Shown here: positions 19,151 to 26,178 of the stretch, one piece after another
Numbering within the stretch: position 1 is the first letter of the stretch
How the letters are laid out: the number at the start of each line of letters is the position of its first letter
Assembly: GCF_030053835.1 (NCBI RefSeq)
Contig: NZ_CP125655.1
Span: 1,984,001 to 2,048,000 of the forward strand
Length of the DNA stretch: 64,000 nt
Reading direction: 5' to 3'
Source: Cellulomonas sp. ES6
GTDB lineage: Bacteria > Actinomycetota > Actinomycetes > Actinomycetales > Cellulomonadaceae
Position numbers and translations under genes: made by a program
Notes under the pieces: generated by a model
What the model was told of the DNA's origin: nothing
Databases searched by the model: none
Seen by the model: only the letters and a program-made list of their open reading frames with translations

Positions 19151-20512
19151 TCAGACCCCGAGCAGCGCGCGCACGCGCCGGACCGCCTCCCGCCCGGCGC
19201 GGTTCGCCCCGACCGTGCTCGCGCTCGGGCCGTAGCCGACGAGCTGCACCCGCGGGTCCGCCACCACCTGGGTGCCGTCCACGACGATGCCGCCCTCGGC
19301 GTTCCGGAGCCCCAGCGGGCGCAGGTGGTCCAGCGCGGGCCGGAACCCCGTCGCCCACAGCACGACGTCGGCGGTCTCGTGCACCGGGCCGGTGACCCAG
19401 CCCGCGGCGAGCGGACCGCGGGCGGTCGCGTCGTCCCACACGGCGCCGTCCGCCACCAGACGCGTGAACACCGGCCGGGCGCGCAGCACCCCGGCCGCGA
19501 TGCCCGCGCGGTACTCCGGCGTCAGGGGCAGGCCGGTCGCGGAGACGATGCTCCCCGGCGGCAGCCCGGCGCGGGTCCGCTCCTCCACCCGCGCCACGGC
19601 GGCGCGGCCCAGCTCCGGGGAGAACTCCTCGTCCCGCCAGTCCGGCGGGCGGCGCGTGACCCAGGTCATCGACGCGGCGTGCGGGTGGATCGCCAGCAGG
19701 TGCTGCACCGCGGAGATGCCGCCGCCCACCACGAGCACCCGCCGCCCCGCGAGCTCCTCCGGCGTGCGGTAGTCGTGCGTGTGGAGCTGGGTGCCCGCGA
19801 ACACGTCCCGGCCCGGGTAGGACGGCCAGAACGGCCGTGTCCAGGTGCCGGTGGCGTTGACCAGGGCCCGGGCGTGCCAGGTGCGGACGGTGCGGCGGCG
19901 GGCGGGCACGGGCGCCTCGAGGTCGGGGGGCAGGTCGGGGGCCGGCGCCGGCCCGGGGACAGCGCGCGCCGCGCCGACCCCGCAGCCCAGGCCGTCGTCG
20001 GGGTCGGGCGGCGCGTCCGGCGTCGTGCCGCGCGCCGGGGTCCCGGGCCGGGTGGCGAGGGCGGCCGGGGTGGTCGGGACGGTTCGGGGGGCGGCGTCCG
20101 GGTCGCCCGCGCCGGGCCGCTCGACGGTCTCGACCGCGAGCAGCCCGCCGTCGTCGCGGACCGCGCGCACCTGGACGGGCCGCCGCACCGCGAGCCCCAG
20201 CTCCTGCTCGTAGTCGCCGAAGTACCGGGTCAGCGCCGCGGACGCCGGCTCGTCGGCGGGGAAGTCGGGCAGCGCGCGCCCGGGCAGCTCGTAGACGCCG
20301 TTGACCGTCCGCATCGTCAGGCCCGGCCACCGCTCGCGCCACGCCCCGCCCGGGCCGGGCGCCGCGTCCAGCACCACGTAGGTCGGGCCCCCGGACGTGC
20401 CGGCGGGGACGAACCCGGAGCGCGCGAGGTGCGCGGCCACCGCGAGCCCCGCCTGGCCCGCGCCGACGACCACGACGTCCGCGACGGCGTCGGTCGGGGT
20501 CACGTCAGGCAC
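19151..20512 (-). CDS. FAD-dependent monooxygenase/oxidoreductase (Trk/FMO-like)
   Basis: The 453-residue protein has an N-terminal FAD-binding GxGxxG (VVVVGAGQAGLAVAAHLARSG), a WRERWPGLTMRTVNGVYELPG block typical of flavin monooxygenase-like proteins, a central NADPH-binding GGGISAVQHLL, and the C-terminal ATGFRPALDHL. Between the two nucleotide domains, about 70 residues are a Pro/Ala/Gly-rich insert (roughly residues 130-205) that I would not expect to fold; it may be a strain-specific expansion. Two GTG starts, 20512 and 20503, are possible and neither has a good ribosome binding site. The substrate is unknown. It is divergent from mshD, with 81 bases between. Confidence 0.8.
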   Translation of the reverse strand: MPDVTPTDAVADVVVVGAGQAGLAVAAHLARSGFVPAGTSGGPTYVVLDAAPGPGGAWRERWPGLTMRTVNGVYELPGRALPDFPADEPASAALTRYFGDYEQELGLAVRRPVQVRAVRDDGGLLAVETVERPGAGDPDAAPRTVPTTPAALATRPGTPARGTTPDAPPDPDDGLGCGVGAARAVPGPAPAPDLPPDLEAPVPARRRTVRTWHARALVNATGTWTRPFWPSYPGRDVFAGTQLHTHDYRTPEELAGRRVLVVGGGISAVQHLLAIHPHAASMTWVTRRPPDWRDEEFSPELGRAAVARVEERTRAGLPPGSIVSATGLPLTPEYRAGIAAGVLRARPVFTRLVADGAVWDDATARGPLAAGWVTGPVHETADVVLWATGFRPALDHLRPLGLRNAEGGIVVDGTQVVADPRVQLVGYGPSASTVGANRAGREAVRRVRALLGV

Positions 20513-20593
20513 ACGAGGTCCAACGCCCGGGGCCCCGGGGACGTTCCCCCCGGGGACCGCGCAGGCGCCGGCGCGGGGTGGTGGGATGGGGGC

Positions 20594-21490
20594 GTGCCCG
20601 ACCCGATCACCGTGACCTCCGGAGCCCTCGACGCCGACGGCGCCCGCGCCGTGCGCGACCTCGCCGCGGCCGCGGCCGGGACCGACGGCGTGCCGCCCCT
20701 GTCCGAGCAGCCGCTGCTGTGGCTGACCGGCGGCGGGCCGGGCGTGCGGCACCTCGTCGCGGCGGCCCCGGACGGGACGACGACCGGCTACGCCCAGGTG
20801 GACCTGCGCGACCCGGCGCTCGCCACCGCCGAGGTGGTCGTCCACCCGGCGCACCGCCGGCGCGGGACGGGCGCGGCGCTGCTCGACGCCGCCGGCGCGC
20901 TGGCCCGCGAGCACGGCGGAGACGGCGTCGCGGTGTGGGCGCACGGCGACCTGCCCGCCGCGCGCGCGCTCGCCGCCGCCCGCGGGCTGCCCGTGATCCG
21001 GGAGCTGTGGCAGATGGCGCTCGAGCCGGTCGTCGTGCCGGACGCCCCGCCGCTTCCCGACGGCGTCACCGTGCGCGCGTTCGATCCCGGGCGCGACGAG
21101 GACGCGTGGGTCACGGTGAACGCCCGCGCCTTCGCCGCGCACCCCGAGCAGGGACGCCTCACGCGCGCCGACCTGGAGGACCGCGAGGCCGAGCCGTGGT
21201 TCGACCCGACCGGGTTCCTGCTCGCGGTCCGCGACGACCGGTTGCTGGCCTTCGGCTGGACCAAGGTCGCCGACCCCGACGAGGGCGAGGTCTACGCGCT
21301 CGGCGTCGACCCGGACGCGCAGGGCCAGCGCCTCGGCCCGGCGCTGACGGCGCGGATGCTCGCCCACCTCGCCGGGCGCGGCGTGCGGCGCGTGGTGCTC
21401 TACACCGAGGGCGACAACCACGCGGCGATCCGGGTCTACCGCGCCGCGGGGTTCGAGCGGTCCGCGGTGGACGTGGTGTACCGGGCCTGA
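20594..21490 (+). CDS. mshD: mycothiol synthase MshD
   Basis: The 298-residue protein has two GNAT domains in tandem and the MshD-specific blocks WLTGGGPGVRHLVA, VTVNARAFAAHPEQGRLTRADLEDRE and EVYALGVDPDAQGQRLGPALT, ending in VLYTEGDNHAAIRVYRAAGFERSAVDVVY. It acetylates Cys-GlcN-Ins with acetyl-CoA in the last step of mycothiol synthesis. Its presence is the main reason to place the organism among mycothiol-making actinobacteria. The GTG start at 20594 is preceded by TGGGAT at a 6-base distance, fitting a leaderless start. Confidence 0.93.
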   Translation: MPDPITVTSGALDADGARAVRDLAAAAAGTDGVPPLSEQPLLWLTGGGPGVRHLVAAAPDGTTTGYAQVDLRDPALATAEVVVHPAHRRRGTGAALLDAAGALAREHGGDGVAVWAHGDLPAARALAAARGLPVIRELWQMALEPVVVPDAPPLPDGVTVRAFDPGRDEDAWVTVNARAFAAHPEQGRLTRADLEDREAEPWFDPTGFLLAVRDDRLLAFGWTKVADPDEGEVYALGVDPDAQGQRLGPALTARMLAHLAGRGVRRVVLYTEGDNHAAIRVYRAAGFERSAVDVVYRA

Positions 21491-21527
21491 CCTCCCGGGT
21501 GCGGGGGCAGCGGTCGGCGGCCCCGCA

Positions 21528-22318
21528 TCAGCCGGGGCGGTGGCGGGCCCCGTCGAGCGTCCAGCTCGTGAGCAGGTCGAGCGCCTGCCGCGACGGCGAC
21601 CCCGGTTCGGCGGTGAACAGGAACAGCACCTGGTCCGGGTCGCCCGGCGTGGTGAGCGTCTCGTACTGCAGCGTGAGGTCGCCGGCCACGGGGTGCCGGA
21701 ACCGCTTGTCGCCGAAGGTCCGCTGGTGGACCCGGTGCTCCTCCCACCACCGGGCGAACTCCGGGCTGGCCGCGGCGAGCGCGCCGACGAGCGCCTGCGT
21801 GGCCGGGTCGTCGGGGTCGCGGCCTGCCTCGAGCCGGAGGTTCTCCACGACGGTGCGGGCCTGCGCGTCCCAGTCGACGAGGCGCTCGCGCGCCGCGGGG
21901 TCGAGGAACATCCACCGCGCGTAGTTGCGGTCGCGCGCCGGCATCGCGTCGAAGTCGGCGAGCAGCGCCCGGGCGAGCCGGTTGGCCGCGAGCACGTCGG
22001 TGCGGCGGCCGAGCAGCAGCGCCGGGACGCCGTCCAGCGCGTCGAGCAGCTGCGCAGGCCCTGGCGTGCGCGCTGCGCGTGGACGGGGCGCCGGGACGGG
22101 CGGGGGGACCCGCCGACGAGGTGCTCCAGGTGCGCGCGGCCGGCCTCGTCGAGCTGGAGGGCGGACGCGATGGCCGCGACGACCCCGGCGGACGGGACGA
22201 TCCTGCGGCCCTGCTCGAGCCGCGTGTAGTAGTCGGTGGAGACCCGGGCGAGCGCGGCGACCTCCTCGCGGCGCAGGCCCGGGACGCGGCGCACGCGGTC
22301 GTCCGGCGGGAGCGAGCG
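21528..22318 (-). pseudogene. frameshifted XRE regulator with MmyB-like domain
   Basis: The N-terminal helix-turn-helix (VPGLRREEVAALARVSTD, then YYTRLEQGRR) is read from 22294 down to about 22056. The C-terminal MmyB-like ligand domain (QLLDALDGVPALLLGRRTDV, MPARDRNYARWMFLDP, ASPEFARWWEEHRV) is in another frame, ending with TGA at 21528. A single missing base near 22051-22056 would explain the break (RARQGLR then QLLDALDG). The first 20-25 residues usual in this family are also missing or degenerate: a stop at 22319-22321 bounds the frame. The family works as repressors of neighbouring oxidoreductase genes. The break could be a sequencing error, but the missing N-terminus suggests real decay at the edge of the accessory insert. 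Confidence 0.75.
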
Positions 22319-22564
22319 CTACCGGCCGCGACCGCGACCAGCGTGTCCAGTGAGAAGTCTCGGCGCGGCAGCGCCGCCTCGGTCTCGCGCGGGGAACTGC
22401 GGCGCCTGGGGGAGCCAACGCCGTGCGGGACCTCGGTCCGCGACTCGGCTGGACGAACTCGGTCCCGCGCTACCGAACCGCGCCGGCGCACCAGCCGCGG
22501 CGCCCGTGCGCTCGGCACGATCTACGACGCCCACCTCGAGGTCATCCTCGGGGAGCTGTCGTGA

Positions 22565-23060
22565 CACGGCTGAGCGGTCCGCTGCGCGCTGGACGCGGCG
22601 TACGCGGCATTTCAGGTCGCCCGCCGGGGCATTTGTTTGCCATGCGCCTGTGGATGGGCCTGTGCATACCTGTGGACGAATCGCTTGCTTTCTCCCCAGA
22701 GGTGTGCCGCATTACCACCGGCCTCTGACATGCCTCGGACCTGTGGACGAGCTCCGGCGCTCCGTACGGGCCAACGGGGCACTGCGGCGGCTCCGGGGCG
22801 CGTACGTGGCGTAGGGGTAGCGGAGGTGCTACCCCCTAGCCATGGGGTTGCGCGTACGCAACGGGCACAACATGTAGGTCCGGCGTACGCCATGGGGTCA
22901 CGTCGGCTCGGCGGACCGTGCGGTCTCGCCCATGGACGTGCGACCCCGTACGGCGTCGCATGAAGCCCTGTGGTGCTCACCTGGTTCCACGGGCCCGACG
23001 GGGCGCGGAGGAATCCGGGGTGGGATCTGAGGGAGCGGCACGTCGAATTCTTAACAGGTC
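22565..23060. other. non-coding region with DnaA-box-like and other repeats
   Basis: No credible gene is seen in these 500 bases. Three sites resemble DnaA boxes read on the minus strand: TGTGGATGG (22649-22657) and TGTGGACGA twice (22671-22679, 22742-22750), one mismatch from the GC-type actinobacterial form TGTGGACAA. CCATGGGGT occurs at 22840-22848 and 22890-22898. An inverted repeat TAGGGGTAGC/GCTACCCCCTA lies at 22812-22838, and GCGTACG occurs repeatedly nearby. Base composition is lower in GC than the flanks. This could be an old replication or transfer origin of the integrated element; that is inference. Confidence 0.4.
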
Positions 23061-23062
23061 AG

Positions 23063-23090
23063 TTGACGTGTCGGAGCGAGCATGTATCCT
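23063..23090 (+). promoter_or_regulatory. housekeeping sigma promoter of the small-protein operon
   Basis: TTGACG (23063-23068) and TATCCT (23085-23090) are spaced by 16 bases, the best vegetative promoter match in the window. Transcription would start near 23097 and give a 5' leader of about 150 bases. Confidence 0.7.
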
Positions 23091-23096
23091 GCAAAA

Positions 23097-23250
23097 CAGC
23101 GACGCCCCCAGCAGGGGTGCGTAGCGCACCGAGCTGGAGGCGTCGGGTCCCTTGGCAGGAGATCCGAGGTTAACAGGAGTTCGCAGGCCCCTCTAGAGGG
23201 GGGTCGCTCCTTCCGGGTGTCGGTGTCGACACCCGGGAAGGAGGGGTCAC
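23097..23250 (+). promoter_or_regulatory. structured 5' leader with three hairpins
   Basis: Hairpin 1 pairs GACGCCCCCAGC (23101-23112) with GCTGGAGGCGTC (23133-23144), one mismatch, with an inner GGTGCG/CGCACC stem (23116-23130). Hairpin 2 is the perfect palindrome CCCCTCTAGAGGGG (23188-23201). Hairpin 3 pairs CCTTCCGGGTGTC (23209-23221) with GACACCCGGGAAGG (23228-23241), one bulged G; its 3' arm contains the front part of the ribosome binding site GGAAGGAGG for the ATG at 23251. This looks like a leader that controls translation. I recognise no known riboswitch family. Confidence 0.6.
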
Positions 23251-23340
23251 ATGGCTGTCCGACGCACGACGCGCACGGTCACTCGCGGTCCGATCCGCGT
23301 GACGATCACGCAGACCATCAAGACCACCCGCGGCCGCTGA
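23251..23340 (+). CDS. 29-residue Arg/Thr-rich small protein
   Basis: The frame starts at ATG 23251 behind a near-perfect GGAAGGAGG site (7 bases spacing) and ends at TGA 23338-23340. The peptide begins MAVRRTTRTVTRGPIRVTIT and has no acidic residue and no cysteine: it is very basic and Thr-rich. No signal peptide or membrane segment is seen. It is the first gene of a two-gene operon with the 73-residue protein, 90 bases downstream. The TRTVT string recurs in the 51-residue protein at 23771-23926. The strong promoter, leader and ribosome binding site make translation likely, but I do not recognise a family. Confidence 0.6.
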   Translation: MAVRRTTRTVTRGPIRVTITQTIKTTRGR

Positions 23341-23352
23341 GCCGCTCCGGTC

Positions 23353-23380
23353 GGGCGTCAGCTCATCAGGGCTGGCGCCC
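23353..23380 (+). promoter_or_regulatory. intercistronic hairpin in the small-protein operon
   Basis: GGGCGTCAGC (23353-23362) pairs with GCTGGCGCCC (23371-23380) around an 8-base loop, one G-T wobble. It lies between the two small genes, upstream of the second strong ribosome binding site (AAGGAGGG, 23419-23426). Confidence 0.5.
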
Positions 23381-23430
23381 GGCCGAGGTCGTGATCCTGT
23401 TCAACCTCGAGTCCCCCAAGGAGGGACACC

Positions 23431-23652
23431 ATGGCACGTAGCGGTTCTCGTAGCGTCTCGCGTAGCGCGGGCACGGGTCGGTTCGTCTCGAAGGCCACCG
23501 TCGCGCGGTGGCCGGGCAAGACGACCACGGAGCGGGTCGGTTCCGGGACGAGCAACGGGCGGGCGGTGGCTCGGAGCGCGAGCACCGGCCGGTTCGTGAC
23601 CGGCGCGACGGCCAAGCGCAACCCGGGCGGGACCATCACCCAGCAGGTGTAG
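23431..23652 (+). CDS. 73-residue basic protein with internal duplication
   Basis: The start ATG 23431 follows AAGGAGGG at ideal spacing. The protein contains two copies of one motif: SRSAGTGRFVSKATVARWPG (about residues 10-29) and ARSASTGRFVTGATAKRNPG (about 47-66), each followed by a Thr-rich tail (KTTTERV, GTITQQV). It is basic, has no membrane segment and no cysteine. From memory, the RSAxTGRFV(S/T)xxTAxRxP motif occurs in many small uncharacterised bacterial and phage proteins. It is co-transcribed with the 29-residue protein and followed at once by a strong terminator. The function is unknown; the positive charge would suit nucleic-acid or ribosome binding. Confidence 0.75.
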   Translation: MARSGSRSVSRSAGTGRFVSKATVARWPGKTTTERVGSGTSNGRAVARSASTGRFVTGATAKRNPGGTITQQV

Positions 23653-23660
23653 GTCTCACA

Positions 23661-23701
23661 CGACACGGCCTCACGCCCCGTTGGGGTGCGAGGCCGTGTC
23701 G
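23661..23701. terminator. strong terminator after the small-protein operon
   Basis: CGACACGGCCTC...CCCC (23661-23679) pairs with GGGG...GAGGCCGTGTCG (23683-23701) around a 3-base loop, 19 bp with two mismatches. It lies 8 bases past the stop of the 73-residue protein gene. The opposing minus-strand operon ends 70 bases beyond it, so it may serve both directions. Confidence 0.75.
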
Positions 23702-23770
23702 TCTATGCGCCTCTTGTCGCGCGGCTGACGGCTTGAGGAAGTGCCGTCGACAGGACGTGAGGCCTGGATG

Positions 23771-23926
23771 CTAGATCCGGTCGCTGGTCTTGGTTCCCCG
23801 GGCGGCTCGGAGCGCCTTTCGCTTGACCTGCAGTTCTTGCTTCCGCACAGCGAGGTCCTTCATCGTCACGACGGTCGTATTGGGCTGGCGCGCCGTGACG
23901 GTCCTCGTGTTCTTGGGCTTAGGCAT
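23771..23926 (-). CDS. 51-residue basic small protein
   Basis: The frame runs from ATG 23926 to TAG 23771-23773. The stop of the preceding membrane-protein gene is 6 bases before this ATG and a GAGGGG site overlaps that stop, so the two are translated as a pair. The protein begins MPKPKNTRTVTARQPNTTVV and continues with a helical, Lys/Arg-rich half (VRKQELQVKRKALRAARG). It is strongly basic, without membrane segment. TRTVT is shared with the 29-residue protein on the other strand. No family is recognised. Confidence 0.65.
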   Translation of the reverse strand: MPKPKNTRTVTARQPNTTVVTMKDLAVRKQELQVKRKALRAARGTKTSDRI

Positions 23927-23932
23927 CCCGTC

Positions 23933-24460
23933 TCACCCCTCTCGGCGCTTCCATCGGTGGCCCCTCTCGGCGCCCCTGTCACGACGCTCAAGGTCGCCGA
24001 TGAGAGCCTCGGCGGCTGCTGTCTGAACCTCAGTGTCCGCTTGGTCAGCGAGGGTGTCTACCAGTTGGCGCTCTTCTGCGGTTGGCGGGCCGCTGTGGAT
24101 GTGACTGGAGGGGTAGATGAGCTTGAACACGTCCCACCACTGCTGATCTCTGCGGATCTTCAGCTCGGCTCGCTCCTGGCGTCGCCATTGGCCGAGAGCT
24201 ACCGAGGCCGCCACCACGGCGGCGAGGCCACCTAGGCCGGGACTCTGGACGAACGAGTCGACCCACCGCAGGACGGCCCGCCAGGCGTCTTCCTTCGGGT
24301 CAGCCTGCTCCGCCCATCCGTAGAGGACGAGTAGGCCGAGCCCGAGCACGATCGCGCCCCAGATGGCGGCTCGTTTGCCGGCGCCAGTGCCGGGCGACTG
24401 CGTGCGGGGGTCGTGCGCTGCGCTTTCGCCGTTCGGGGTTGAGGGGCCGCGCTCGGTCAC
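23933..24460 (-). CDS. two-pass membrane protein of the accessory region
   Basis: The 175-residue protein has a polar N-terminus, a first hydrophobic segment AAIWGAIVLGLGLLVLYGW (about residues 33-51), a second GLGGLAAVVAASVALGQW (about 75-93), then a charged cytoplasmic region rich in Arg, Glu and Trp (RRQERAELKIRRDQQWWDVF, about 94-113) and an acidic/basic tail. The GTG at 24460 is preferred because TACCGT lies 7 bases upstream (leaderless start); an ATG at 24553 would add 31 residues that look non-coding. It is the first gene of an operon with the 51-residue basic protein. No enzyme motif is seen. The topology (two helices and a coiled cytosolic tail) is common in phage-defence effectors, but this is only a resemblance. 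Confidence 0.65.
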   Translation of the reverse strand: MTERGPSTPNGESAAHDPRTQSPGTGAGKRAAIWGAIVLGLGLLVLYGWAEQADPKEDAWRAVLRWVDSFVQSPGLGGLAAVVAASVALGQWRRQERAELKIRRDQQWWDVFKLIYPSSHIHSGPPTAEERQLVDTLADQADTEVQTAAAEALIGDLERRDRGAERGHRWKRREG

Positions 24461-24806
24461 GCGTCGAACGGTAGTGCCTGGCACCGGGATGACGAAGGGC
24501 GAGGTCGACGACCCGGACTGACTCCCCCGCGGGTTCAGATAGCACCCCGTCATCGCGACGAAACGCGGACGGGTCTACTGAGACGAGACGGAGCCGGTCG
24601 CCCTGCGGCAGCAGGCGGCGCCGGCAGTGTCGCAGTAGACGATCGTCAGCAGCCACTGAGGTTCGAGAGCTAGAGAGAAAGGAGGGGGAACCTCGACGAA
24701 CCTGGCCGCCGGGGTGACCCGCTACGACCGGCCATCCCGCGTGTCAGATCCATGCACCTCGCCGAAGGCCAGACAGCGAGGGGGTCCTGGGTCCAGGATT
24801 TGCTGC

Positions 24807-25037
24807 ATGGGTGAGGTAGACGACATCGAGCTGGGGGAGACGGTCGCGCTGCTGCGCGCGTTCGCAGCCGTGCTGGACCGCGACGACGTCGCGCTGCTGG
24901 TGGCGACGCAGCTCGCTGATGACCTCGGCGACGTAGGCGGATCGCGCTATGGCGACGTTGGATCCCACCCGCTCGGGCCGGCTCACGTCGCGGACCTCGC
25001 CCGTCGGCTGGCCGATCGGTTCGAGGGCCGGCGCTAG
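24807..25037 (+). CDS. hypothetical protein, 76 residues
   Basis: The frame from ATG 24807 to TAG 25035-25037 follows an AGGA site. The product is acidic (MGEVDDIELGETVALLRAFA) and seems all-helical, with a C-terminal amphipathic helix HVADLARRLADRFEGRR. A longer frame begins at GTG 24714, but its first 31 residues look random. An AAAGGAGG string at 24679-24686 stands too far upstream to serve either start. I see no known domain. It lies in the lower-GC insert, 60 bases before the next small gene on the same strand, and may be co-transcribed with it. Confidence 0.45.
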   Translation: MGEVDDIELGETVALLRAFAAVLDRDDVALLVATQLADDLGDVGGSRYGDVGSHPLGPAHVADLARRLADRFEGRR

Positions 25038-25097
25038 GCGCGAGTATGTCGCGGCAAGACGCCGCGTCTTCGGACCGTCACGACGAAAGGACCAGCG

Positions 25098-25334
25098 GTG
25101 CCCCAGAAGACGATCCCCGAGACGCACGAGCCTGACGAGCCGGTCAACTGGCCCAGGGGCCATGTCGACGTCCAGCTGACGGGCGACGAGCATGACGAGT
25201 GCATCGTGGTGACCGTGCACGGCGTCAAGCACTACCTGCATTCGACGACGGCGCGCGCCCTTAGCGATGCGCTGCTAGAGCGCCTGGACGAGTGGAACAA
25301 GGTGTCCCGGGCCGCGGGGTTCCCCGGCGCCTAG
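25098..25334 (+). CDS. hypothetical protein, 78 residues
   Basis: The GTG at 25098 has a good GAAAGGA site at 25084-25090. The product has an acidic N-terminus (ETHEPDEPVNWPRGHVDVQL), a beta-hairpin-like core DECIVVTVHGVKHYLHSTTA, and a C-terminal helix LSDALLERLDEWNKVSRAAG. This resembles small actinobacterial hypotheticals often found on integrated elements, but I cannot name a family. Its last 4 bases overlap the 3' end of the convergent gene at 25331. Confidence 0.6.
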   Translation: MPQKTIPETHEPDEPVNWPRGHVDVQLTGDEHDECIVVTVHGVKHYLHSTTARALSDALLERLDEWNKVSRAAGFPGA

Positions 25335-25960
25335 TCCTGCCGCCGTGCTATACGACCGACCGGTTTCGGCGCTGGAGCGTGGCGCGCAAGGGCGGCTGAC
25401 CAGGCCCCGGAGGCGTAGCCGACGTCGATGCGCTGGGCGATTGGCCCAACGAGTTGCCCGGCGATGTGCAGCCGGTACGCCTCCTTGCCCTCCCTGGCCG
25501 CCTTCCCGGTCCGGTCCGAAGGCGGCAGCGCGTCGATGGGAGCCCACGCGAGCCTCGGGACAGGCTGGCCGGCAGCGGTGTCGCGCGCTCGCACCTGCAA
25601 TGTGTCGGCGAGTTGGTGGGCGTGGAGGTTCCGCAGGTACCGGAGCCCGTCGAGGCGGTCACCGATGCGTGCGAGAGCGTCTCCCGCGCCACCCTCGAAG
25701 GCTAGGTCCTCGCGCTGCTCGTCCGTGAGCACGCGCCTGACGATCTCATCGATCGCGACCACCCAGAACGTCCACTCGACGGCTGCCGACCATGCCTTGT
25801 CCAGGCTGACCGCCATGTCGACCGCGACCGCGGCCGCGACCGCGGCTTCACGCTCAGCCTCCTTGAGGCGAAGCCTTGCCCGCTGCATCGCGAACCGCGC
25901 GCGATGAAACGTCGCGATGATCTCTGGCGCGGCCGGCGCGGAAGTGCTGGTCTCGGGCAT
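25331..25960 (-). CDS. HEPN-like hypothetical protein
   Basis: The 209-residue protein is mostly helical. A long Ala/Glu/Arg helix (about residues 20-55) is followed by KAWSAAVEWTFWVVAIDEIV and then LDGLRYLRNLHAHQLAD, where R-N-L-H-A-H fits the R-x4-H active-site motif of HEPN ribonucleases and their relatives (about residues 106-112). The rest includes PRLAWAPIDALPP and a positively charged C-terminus. HEPN proteins act as toxins or abortive-infection RNases; the match here is one short motif in the right helical setting, so the call is tentative. CACACT lies 6 bases before the ATG at 25960, fitting a leaderless message. No antitoxin-like partner adjoins it. Confidence 0.6.
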   Translation of the reverse strand: MPETSTSAPAAPEIIATFHRARFAMQRARLRLKEAEREAAVAAAVAVDMAVSLDKAWSAAVEWTFWVVAIDEIVRRVLTDEQREDLAFEGGAGDALARIGDRLDGLRYLRNLHAHQLADTLQVRARDTAAGQPVPRLAWAPIDALPPSDRTGKAAREGKEAYRLHIAGQLVGPIAQRIDVGYASGAWSAALARHAPAPKPVGRIARRQD

Positions 25961-26178
25961 GCCTGCAGTGTGGTCCTGGGCAGGTAGCCGGCGCCTCTCG
26001 TTTCGACAGCAAATCTGGACGGAGGGGCGCCGCGCTCGAACACCTCGCCCGACCTGCCTGACCTACCGTCGACCGCTGACGGCTGCCCTTGCCGGGCTGT
26101 GTCGCACCTGGCGGAACTATCACGCTGTGCACGCCTCGCCGAGGAACCTTGGCGGCTTCCCAGTGCAGCGTCACTGCA

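Noticed and set aside
22079..22564. Plus-strand frame ending in LGTIYDAHLEVILGELS
   Set aside because: The last 17 residues look protein-like, but the rest is a shadow of the XRE pseudogene and no start is convincing. It might be the tail of a lost gene; I could not support it.
22612..22980. Minus-strand frame of 122 residues over the DnaA-box-like region
   Set aside because: The translation is Pro/Ala/Arg-rich, without ribosome binding site or recognisable pattern, and the DNA repeats explain the openness of the frame.
23741..24235. Plus-strand frame of 164 residues antisense to the membrane protein and 51-residue protein
   Set aside because: It has no ribosome binding site, no domain, and the two minus-strand genes are better supported by membrane segments, coupling and a -10 site.
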